A DNA stretch of 64,000 nt, taken from positions 186,001 through 250,000 of the forward strand of contig JBEWZL010000266.1 of the NCBI GenBank assembly GCA_045837725.1. Reading direction: 5' to 3'. The notes beneath the pieces are model-generated. The model worked only from the letters and a program-made list of their open reading frames with translations, had not been told where the DNA came from and made no database searches. A program made the position numbers and the translations under genes. How positions within the stretch are numbered: position 1 is the first letter of the stretch; every line of letters starts with the position of its first letter. The DNA is from Vermamoeba vermiformis. Lineage: Eukaryota; Tubulinea; Echinamoebida. Positions 36,001-45,338 of this stretch are shown piece by piece.

Positions 36001-36757
36001 GTGCAGTGACATCCTCTTCCACGCGCACTGCACCCTCCACGTGACTGGCACTCAGCACGGCACTGCGCGGTGTCAGGGCAGTGCTATTTTTAGCGCCAGT
36101 TGGCTCGCTCTTGGAGGGCAGTTTCAAGTGATTGCGCGCCTGTCCGTCACGTGATCGCACTGCCGCGAGGGCCGTACGATAGGCACTCATCGTGGTGGGG
36201 GTCAGTGACATTGTGCCACCACCCGCGGACTGCTCGGCGCGGTGGATGTTGTACAGTCTGCGCACTGGTGCTGCGCGCGGTGCAGCGGTCTTGGAGGATT
36301 GACTCCAGGGCAGTATCTTCTTGTCTATAAATGGCAATGTTAATGTTGTTAGCACGACTCAATAGCACATCCAATTCTCCAGTCACATACCGCGATAATT
36401 CTTGTAAATATCACTGTTGAGGAAGTCAGTCAGCACAGTGTCTGCCATGTACTTCATCGCTGCGTTGTAAGCACCCACAAACAGATCTGCTTTCGGAGTT
36501 TTGATACTCCTCGTAATATCATCGATCACGCTAGCTGCGAGCTCTATATAATTTTTTGCATTTTTTTGAATATAACGGCGAAAGATCTCTTGCGCCAAGT
36601 CTTGCCGCCAATTTTCATCTTGAGAGTCATAGCTCTGCTTGTAGTCCTCGACTTCCAATATGAATTTTAAATAGGCAATATTTTTAGATTTGATCAGGTA
36701 GTGGTCTAATAGCGCGCACTTGGTCGTATCTTTCAGTATTTTCTTTAACTCCTCCAT
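33064..36757 (-). CDS. RGS - leucine-rich repeat - filamin-like - coiled-coil protein
   Basis: Exons in coding order: 36757-36391, 36324-34373, 34322-34167, 34114-33897, 33843-33552, 33504-33178, 33117-33064, about 1120 residues. Residues about 5-120 form an RGS domain (LLDHYLIKSKNIAYLKFILEV, LFVGAYNAAMKYM, LTDFLNSDIY). A disordered linker leads to about eight leucine-rich repeats (LTELTLSRNKLTAV, LVELDLSNNHLTHLPPDI, LRELKLGHNHLKHVP). Two filamin/Ig-like blocks follow, the second with an acidic insert (GTYQLRVTF; TGHYAVNYTAHCKGKLVLSV; GSPFEV). The last 350 residues are coiled coil, with a Ser-rich stretch before the end. Likely links heterotrimeric G-protein signalling with cytoskeleton or membranes; function is inference. 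TGACANNTGTCA copies occur in introns and exons. Confidence 0.88.
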
Positions 36758-36947
36758 TCAGATCTGTTCACACGCTGGCCATCTTTTATTTGAGCGACAG
36801 TAATTAAAAGCACATATATATGTATGTTTGTTCTTAAGAGCGTCAATAAACAAATCGTCAAAATCCTCCGCTTGATTTCGGCACGCCTATATTTAGCACA
36901 ACCGATGAGCACGTGATACTTCCAAATATGGATACGGCCGCTGAGAT

Positions 36948-38711
36948 CTATTCCTGTTCTGGTTCCTCGTGTGCAGGTCTGTCCGCTCTGTTCGGCTGCA
37001 AGTGCACTCTGCCGCGCAGTTTGGCACAGCCGTAATAGACGAGCACGAGCTGTTTGAGTTCGTTGTAGCCCTGTTCGCCACTCACGCGCAGCCACTCCTC
37101 CAGTTCACTGCGCAGACGTCGCTCGCTCAACAGTTGCACGCGCAGTCCTCGGGCCACCAGGGCTTCGGCGACTTGTTCCGTGGTCAAGCTGTTCACGCCC
37201 TCACGTCTCAAGTACTGCGAACAGAACGCGGTGAGACAAGTGCTGCATTGGAGTGCCTGAGACACGTACCTTGTCGTCCTCTTGCAGCTCTGCAAAGTGT
37301 TTCTCGAACATTTTCACTGCCCAAGCGTGCGGCCAGAATGTTGTCAAAGGTCTGCAAATGACACGTGTCAAACACTAGCTGCACAAATATTTTCTATATA
37401 TTGTACTTACTTGCGCACATTGAGGGCTGCGAGCACAGCTTTGAGTTGTGAACTACTCCACACTTCAGGGGACACACGGTCAAATCCCCGCGCAATCTCC
37501 CGCTCGATGTCACTCACCCACGCACCAGTCACGGGGAATTGCTAATGACAGGTGTCAACAAAGTGTCACAAAGGTGTCACATCTGACTTACGTCACGGAT
37601 TCGCAGCAGAGTTTTCATTTGCAGAGCAGTGGTGGAGTGGTGGTGCAAATAATACGACTGCCAGTACCGAGTGCGCGCCAAGACATCATCAATGAGGGGC
37701 TGTGACACGTGTCAAACACTGATCAGCAAGCACGTGACTTACCTTAGAGCCGAGTTTGAATGTGGACGGCAAGTAGCTGGGGTAAGTGACGAGCACGAAG
37801 GGCAGCCAATAGACTGAGAGCGGCAACAGCTTCCACATGACCAAAATAGGCAATATTTTGCGCGCATCGGCGTAGAATTGGCTAAATAGGGAATTAGTTG
37901 AGCTAAAGTGACAGCTGTCAAACCGAGGTCTCTACCGTTCAAAGTGATATTCTTCGCGTGTCATTTCACGATTTTCTTCGCTGTTCAGTGAATCACATGT
38001 CAGACAAGCCGACTACTAAATAAGGCAATAGTACTCACGCGACACGCTGTTGCAGTGCGCGGACAGTGCGCCAGTTGAAGTAGAGTCCTTTGAGTCCAGC
38101 TGCCAAGTCCTGAATGAAGCGCAGCAGTCGGCGCATGATGAATGCGATCTTGCCGCCCAACTAGCGACAATAGGCACGTGAATACTAGGCATCTATAGGT
38201 CACTCGAGCACCGTACCTTGCGCGATTTGAACTGGTCCCAAGTGTCAGGTCTGGGTCTGTATCGATCGATGAATGTTCTGACAGGCGACAGTGGCGTGTA
38301 GCGCTGCAGACTCATCATGCGCAGTCGCATCGTGTGGCGCAGCATCATCAACTTCTCGCGCACCGTGTAGCCGATGGAGATCTGACGAGCTTGTACGAAA
38401 GGTGATGTGCGGGTAATATGTTGATGTGTATGTGCAGGGTTAGATTGAAATAATGTGACTTGTCGAGTGGATCTGCGATCTGAAAACAAATGAGTTCATT
38501 TTAAAAATTACGATAATTATCGTTTCTCTGGCAGCTGCATGTATTTACCTTTGTTATTATTTTTCAGGGTGCTAAAAAATATTGGCTTATTTGTTGGTGA
38601 CAGTGTCGTTGCAACGGATCTGCCAAACAGGATCTGACCCTTGCAAGGCTTTAGAGGACTGCTAGTGGTCATCACAGTACTTCTAGTACACGTAGATATT
38701 ATCCGCCACAT
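36948..38711 (-). CDS. LETM1-domain mitochondrial inner-membrane protein
   Basis: Exons in coding order: 38711-38549, 38479-38217, 38160-38039, 37980-37936, 37881-37743, 37699-37592, 37541-37411, 37351-37270, 37214-36948. A basic, Ser/Thr-rich N-terminus is a likely mitochondrial presequence. The LETM1 core shows ADARKILPILVMWKLLPLSV, YWLPFVLVTYPSYLPSTF (membrane segment and P-S-T-F motif), then the helical ribosome-binding-like region with GLRVQLLSERRLRSELEEW. It is shorter than LETM1 (about 440 residues) and lacks EF-hands, so it resembles LETMD1-type proteins. Family members act in mitochondrial cation exchange and ribosome association. Four introns carry TGACANNTGTCA copies. Confidence 0.85.
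37359..37920. repeat. TGACANNTGTCA palindromes in four LETM1-gene introns
   Basis: TGACACGTGTCA at 37359-37370 and 37703-37714, TGACAGGTGTCA at 37546-37557, and TGACAGCTGTCA at 37909-37920. Read on the minus strand, the first two lie within 8 nt of the 3' splice site. All four share the TGACA half-site while the central two bases vary. Confidence 0.85.
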
Positions 38712-38828
38712 GATTGTCGTGGTGGTGTTCCGTCACTTTATTTGGATCAATTTGGCGCCTTTTGGCAACAAGCATTTGAAGTGCTCGAACAGCGTGAGGA
38801 CCACAAATCAGCTTGTTAAACACACATT

Positions 38829-40083
38829 ATGTCACAAGAAGACGATATATTATCGGGAGAGGAGCAGGACGATTTAAATGCGTCGTTTGACCTCGATCTA
38901 GGCACGCCAATCAAAGTCACGAAACAAAATTACAAAGATCTCGTATTTCTCATGAAAGGTGCATATCAAAATAAATATATTAATAGCGACATTGATTTAT
39001 TTACTGTGAATATAACAGGGGACCCAAAAGACATTACAATCACACAGCTGCCGCATCCCAGGACAGGTACGGCGCTTCTATCTTTATTAAAAGCATAATA
39101 TAACGATTATATATAGGACAACCAGCACGCTACGTGATTACAAGCGACAAGCAACGAGTGCTCGAGGTGCAAAAGATCTACGCCAAACCTTCATCATATT
39201 TTATTGATGATAACGTCAAAGAAGGTGATTATTAGCTGATAGTAGCACCTTATATTACAGTCACTAATGTGTGCGTTAGATGGAGCACTCTACTCCGCTA
39301 CACCGATAGATCCGCTGTTTTTGTTGTTACCACGCCTAGAAAAGCTTCGCAACAAGACTAAGAGCGACAAAGCACCCAATGGTTCATATACACCGATGAA
39401 AGAGCTGTTTATGGACTTGGAACAGCCTAATTACAGTCACTTGCGGGAGGTGAAGGACGCAGATCTCGAACTGCTGTGCGATGTTGAAGGTCAGTTGCAC
39501 TCGTTCTACGCACAATACTGACTGGTTATTATAGACATGGGCGATGACAAGTACGTGCGACTGAACGACGACAAAGTGGTGCTGTGGCTGCGTGCCAAGC
39601 TGAATCAAATCGCAGATCTGTTTGAACTGAGCACCAAGGCCACACAGCTGGGCCTCGCACTCATTCGCGCGCAGGCTGAGGGCTACATGGCCTCCAAGCA
39701 CGACACTCTCACGCACGGTAAGTCGCTCTTGCTGCCCGCTGTGTCCGCGGCTAACACCCTCTGCAGACCAAGTGCTGCACATTGCGGCCGGACTGCTCAG
39801 CGACTACATCAGCGCGCACTGGCTCGGCAAGTTGAAGAGTTGTTACGCGGCCTTCGAGACCAAGCCTGCATTCCTCGTCCCGGCCTCGCCTGCCACTCCT
39901 GGCGGCGGTGGCTCTCGCAAGCGCAAGTCCATGTTCGACGACTTGGACGAAGAGGACGACGGTGACACGAAGACACCTGTCAAAAAGCGTCGCACGTCAT
40001 TGGCGCAGTCACAGCTGGCCAAGACTGACACGAGCAAAATGAAGAAATTGACGTCGTTCTTCACGAGTCCGAAACCTAAATAA
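38829..40083 (+). CDS. RNASEH2B: Ribonuclease H2 subunit B
   Basis: Scaffold subunit of RNase H2. Exons 38829-39066, 39117-39224, 39280-39489, 39535-39717 and 39767-40083, about 351 residues. Conserved blocks: LPHPRTGQPARYV, LEVQKIYAKPSSYFI, SATPIDPLFLLLPRLEK, KVVLWLRAKLNQIADLF and AAGLLSDYIS. The C-terminus ends MKKLTSFFTSPKPK, a PIP-box (compare human MKSIDTFF) for docking to PCNA, preceded by basic NLS-like RKRKS and KKRR. 117 bp separate its start from the divergent LETM1-type gene. The stop lies within AATAAA. Confidence 0.93.
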
Positions 40084-40084
40084 A
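40079..40084 (+). terminator. AATAAA overlapping the RNASEH2B stop codon
   Basis: The TAA at 40081-40083 forms the centre of AATAAA, the same arrangement as in ACSF3. Confidence 0.55.
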
Positions 40085-40343
40085 CTGCTTGTATTATAGT
40101 CACTAATGTACTACTCGCATGTTGTACTACTTGGCCGATCACGTGATTAACTTTGCAGTTGTTGCGTAGAAAGTGCAATAAGTATTGAAAAGAAAGTTGC
40201 GCAGAGATTTTTATCTGAAAACTGGTCAAAATTCAAGAGTGCTTCAGCGCAGTTGTATTGTCTTATTATTATTAACTCGAACTCAACTCGTGTACAATGC
40301 GCGTGATACAATCAAGCTAGTAGCGATTAATTCAAGACAAACA

Positions 40344-42698
40344 ATGGGCGACAGAACGAATGATTCTGATTCGATCGGACAGCGAAAATTACCCGATGAT
40401 CAACATACGACCACTCGTAATATTATGAATAATGATAATGTCGTGCCCAGCGCGAGTAGTCCGGTCATTCTGCGGGCAAACAGTAATAATTCAACGCCCC
40501 AGCAAAATGACGAAATAATTAATAATTCAAATAATGCTGCTCATGCGCCAACTGATAGCAATAATAATGCCAATAATAATAGCGGTAATATTGAAAGCCC
40601 GAAAAAAGCTGAAGTGCCACTTGAATCTATGCTGAACGATCCCGAAGGATTTTACGCACCACGTACGCGCAAGAGTTCAGACAGCAAGCGCAATCAGCTG
40701 CATATTCGTGCTGGATCTGGTCACAAACAGAGCAGAAGTATGGACATTACTGCTTGGGCTAAGATCTTGAAGGGAGAGAACAGTGAAGCTGAAGAGAAAA
40801 AACGAGCATCGATTGATAGCAAAGAACCACCTCCAACTCGGAGCTCAAGTCGCCAGCTCAACAGACGAGATTCGGTCATAGTCACTTTCTTTTCAAAATA
40901 TCCTTTTACTTATGATTTATTTTCTGCGCTGTAGCTTCCATTTATTTATCTACCACTATAGCATACGCACGCCATATTTCCTTGACCTAGCGTACTTTGT
41001 TTAATTCTACAGCGCAAGTAATGGATGAGATCGTCTCACCACGTACCAGCGCCACACCGAGCACTGCACCACCGCGCATTGAAACTAGGCCCTCGTACGT
41101 AATCATAGAGATATTGATGATCTTTCATATCATTACGCTGCAGTTACATTCATGTACTGAAATTTCCGAGCATTGAATTCAATTATCCAATTAATTACAT
41201 GGATTGCTGCGAGTCAATTAAATATAACTCGTGCAGCATACTGATCTATATTTAGATTGCTGCCGCGCAAGTCACCAGAAGAAGAGGCACAACATCTGCG
41301 CGAGTACGAGGCCATGGAAAAAGCATTCTTGAAAAAAGGTGCGCACTTGCTGTCAACATTGCTGCAGGTACAGAACTGACTTGTTATTTCCTAATTTAGA
41401 AAAGGAGCGTAAGGCACGCAAAGAAAAACTGAAAACTGAGCGTGAGAAAAGAATTCTCGATTCGACTCCCAAGTGGCGCGAGATTATAGACCACTGGGGC
41501 AGGACGTAAGAGTCGCACTTTGACACATCAAATTTGATATCTATTGTGACACTTTTGACATTTCTGACACGTGACAGGCGAGTGAAGAATTCGCTGAAAG
41601 AACTCAGTTGGTTCGGGGTGCCACCAATTCTGCGCGGCGAGGTAAAAGCGCGAGTTAATTGACAGTCAGGGATTGACACGTGTCAAACACAGGTCTGGAA
41701 GAAAGCAATCGGCAACAACTTGCACTTGACAGGCGAGCTGTACGAGATCTTAGTGCACCAAGCACAGCAAATGAAAGACGCCAAGGCAAAGAAGATTGAG
41801 GCAAGTGTCATTCAGTGACTCGCGGTGCAGTGCAGCGATTGACACGTTTGACAGATGAAAATCAAGGGCCGCTCGAACACAATAGTCGACATTGCACTCG
41901 ACTTGCCGCGCACATTCCCCGCGCTGTCCTTCTTTCAACAGGGCGGTCCCTCGCACCACTTGTTGCGCAATGTGCTCGAGGCCTACACGCTGTACAGACC
42001 CGATGTCGGCTATGTGCAGGGCATGTCGTACATTGCTGCGCTCTTGCTGCTCTACATGGACGCCGAGGACGCATTTGTAGCGCTGTGCAATCTGTTGAAC
42101 CGCAGTCTGCACTACTGCTTCTATCGCATGGACATCAAGCGAGTACGTACTTTGACACGTGTCATTGGCTGTGTTGCGTGGACTGACACGTGCTGGACAG
42201 ATGAAGCGCTACTACACGGTGTTTGACATGTTGATGAAAGAGTACATGCCACGTGTCTACACGCACTTTCAACAGCTCGGCATTCACACTGAGATGTACA
42301 TTCTCGACTGGTCCGTGCACTGCTTCCATGACTGACTGTTTGACATTTATTGACACGTGTCATTTTGTAGGCTGTTGACGTGTTTTGCTAAGACGTTGCC
42401 GCTCGACATGGCCACGCGCATATTTGACTTGTATATACTTGAAGGCGACAGCTTTTTGTTCAGAGCGGGCTTGGGTCTGTTGCGCTATTGGAAGAACACT
42501 GAAGAACTGTTGGAACGCGATTTTGAAGAGTGTCTCAAGCAGCTGAATCATCACTACTCGCCGACTGAGGAGATTGAAGAGGAAGAACTGTTCCAGGAAA
42601 TCAATTTAATTCCCCTCACTCCGAAGCACTACAAAGAACTGCTCGAAGAAGGTGAACAGGCTGATGATGGTGAAGAGGATGAACCCTCTGATCAATGA
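40344..42698 (+). CDS. TBC-domain RabGAP (TBC1D12/14-like)
   Basis: Rab GTPase-activating protein. Clear exons: 41013-41094, 41256-41338, 41400-41505, 41578-41641, 41693-41800, 41855-42142, 42201-42310 and 42371-42698. The TBC domain shows WFGVPPILRGEVWKKAIGN, IALDLPRTFP (arginine finger), QQGGPSHHLLRNVL, YRPDVGYVQGMS (glutamine finger) and LPLDMATRIFD, closest to TBC1D12/14. The N-terminal frame 40344-about 40876 is Asn/Ser-rich and disordered. Its splice into 41013 does not resolve in phase, so either the start is the ATG at 41021 or a non-standard junction is used. Intron 41801-41854 is GC-AG. Several introns carry TGACACGTGTCA. Confidence 0.88.
41674..42362. repeat. TGACACGTGTCA palindromes in three TBC-gene introns
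   Basis: Exact copies at 41674-41685, 42153-42164 and 42351-42362, plus CTGACACGTGCTGGACAG at 42183-42200 ending exactly at a 3' splice site. The same 18-mer ends an M20-peptidase intron at 21494-21511. Confidence 0.85.
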
Positions 42699-42833
42699 GC
42701 AGATCTGCTAATTATTTATTGTCCCTATTGTACTCTTGCATGTAAATAAGATGTTTTGTAATCGAATTCATCATTAGCGTTGGTTTATTATCTACAGGCG
42801 GTATTTACAAGTACAAAATTGACTGACCAGTGC

Positions 42834-45013
42834 TCAATCAGTCTCCATGTCCAGCAGCTCTTGTTGTGCGCGCACAGCAGCTGACTCGTCCTCTTTTCTC
42901 TTGTGCAGCGAGGCCAGTTCATCGATCACACTCGTCAACAGATTTTTGTTCTTTTTCTGCTCTTCTTCGAGTTGTTTTTGTTTCTTCTTCCACTCAAGTG
43001 TTTTGAAAGTGTCTGCAATGTCTTGTTTGATCTTCTCTTCTATCATCGCCCACTCTTTCAATTCTTTCACAGTCTTCACAATCAGGGTCTGTTTCGCGCG
43101 TCGTACGTCATCAATCTCACGCGCGGTGTATCCGCCATCTTGTTCGAGACGAGCAATCAAGTCGTTCTCGTACATTTGAACTGCTTTGCAGGCTGATTTG
43201 GGCTTGAGTGGTGCACCTTGAATGACACGTGGATAACATTGCACGAGTTTAGCGAGGTGTTTTAGTCCGTCTTCACCTTCGCCAAGCAGCACTTTGTTGT
43301 AATTGGCTGCTACTTTCGCGACATTAGCAGTTTCAACATCACCTTGGGCTATTAGGTCTGACACTGCTTTGCACAACTGTTCTGGTGTCAGAGGTTGCGG
43401 ACCTTTAGGCTTAGCTGGGCGGGGAAGAGCAGCGCCAGGAGCACCTGGAGGGGGTGGTGGAGGGGGAGGAGCGACATTGGTGTTGGAAGTGTCAGTGACC
43501 TCTTCGATGACAGATGGTGCGACGGGTGGTGGTAAGAAGTGATTGATCGGTGAGTGTCGCGGTGGTGAGTGCTGAATGCTGTGAGCGAGCACTTGATCAA
43601 CAGTCAGCGAGGCCAGCACTGATTTGTATTGCTCCAACAAGGCACGCATTTGCTGCAGATCTCCTTGCACTTGCTGCAATTCACCGAGCTTGCTGCGCAT
43701 GAGTTCGAGTTCAGCAGCGAGTTGAATGGTGTGCGCGACAGTTGGCGGACTGGTGCTGAGCGCAGTGTGGAGCGCATTGTCCTTGGCTTGTTGGGCGTGG
43801 AAGAACGATGCGACCCACGACTGGAATCTGCGCACTCGACCCGTGTTGGGCGTGTCACATGCCATGGATTGTTCGATATTGTCTTTGACACGTGTCATTT
43901 CAAGACTCGGAACATCGTCTGCCTGTTGTTTCATCGCATTCTCGAGGTGCGAGGGGTCTGTCAAACTGTTGCTGACACTCAGCACGGTGAAGTCATCAAC
44001 TTTCAGTGAACCAGACATGACCATCTCCGCTGCACCCGACTTGCCTTTTATGGGCATTGCTTCAGTCGCGGTGTGCGGTGCTGGACTGTCCACTACTATT
44101 TCAGGCAAGTTCTCCGTGTTGTAAATAGATTCGTCCATGCACGATTGATCACGTGTGCTGTACTCGTCCATATCGGGTATTCTATCGAGATCATCGTCCT
44201 GTCACGTGATAATTAATATAAATAAAATTGATAAATCTCAAATCGCCGTACTGAGTCATTATCGTTGTTGTGGTCCCGTTGCAGAATTGAGTCAGAAACG
44301 CTGTTCGTCGAGTGATAAGGCTCGAATAGTGTATCGTCATCGAGTGGTGGCTGTACAGATAGGTTCATATTCATATTTACATGCTCTCTATTGTTATTTG
44401 AGTTGAGATCTGCTTCGTTTAAACAGTGCTGTTGATTATTTGCTAATTCGGCGCTCTTGCGCAGACTTTCTTTTAATTTTTCAGTTTCTTCTTTAATATG
44501 AGCCTCTAATAATATTCTGCCCCAATAAATTTATTAATATAAAAGAGCAAATAAGCGTGTTGTGATCCAACTAAGACTTACTCGGCACATTCAGCATTGC
44601 TAGTTGAAAGTGATAAATGTAGAGGTAATTGACCACTCTTGTCTGGAACATTAACACTCGCGCCTATTATATTAAATTAATTGCGAATTTTACGCAAAAA
44701 CAGAAGCAGTTTTCGAGATCGGTCTTATCTGCCTTCAAATTACTTGCCATTATCGAGCAATTCTTTAATAGCTTGCTTATCCTCTAATACTGTTGCCAAA
44801 TGGAGCAAGGTAGCGCCATTATCTGCGACCTAGAATTACAAGAATGAGAAAGAATAATCTCAATTTATTTTACAGAGCTAATTAGAACTTAAAAATTGAT
44901 ACAAGAATTAAATAAAATTATAATCATTATAATATTACCTCGGAGTTAATGTCTGCACCACTAGAGTGCATCCGTTGAATGATCGAACGAGAAACAGAAC
45001 CAACATTACCCAT
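42834..45013 (-). CDS. Ankyrin-repeat, proline-rich protein with N-myristoylation motif
   Basis: Exons in coding order: 45013-44939, 44829-44748, 44663-44582, 44516-44252, 44198-42834, about 620 residues. It begins MGNVGSVSRS, a good N-myristoylation site (Gly2, Ser6). Ankyrin-like repeats follow (GATLLHLATVLEDKQAIKEL, ASVNVPDKSGQLPLHLS). Then come disordered acidic sequence, a helical block (ELELMRSKLGELQQVQGDL), an eight-proline tract, an unfamiliar helical domain (LTPEQLCKAVSDLIAQGDVE, YNKVLLGEGEDGLKHL) and a highly charged coiled coil to the C-terminus. The Pro tract followed by helices recalls profilin-binding actin regulators, but no FH2 motif was found. Intron 44664-44747 is GC-AG. Confidence 0.8.
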
Positions 45014-45338
45014 TCTGATTATAATACATGCGATCGAAATACTACAGTGTTATTATTAATATTAAACAGTCTCTTGTGTTTGCGTGTTATGTACAGGTGG
45101 TGGAAATGTCAAAAAAGAAAAAATTTGACTGTAATCGCACTGGATAGGGACAACAGACTCTCATTTGATCAGTATACACTGTATGGATATATTGCCCTAT
45201 CAAGTTGTTAGATTGCCGTTACGTACTCTGCTTGTTGGGGTGTCACTCGGTCAGTGCGAATTTAATGTCAGTTTTTACAACCGAGTCACACACGACGTGA
45301 ACGCCTAGCCTAGTAAATATATGCTGTAGTAATTGCAT

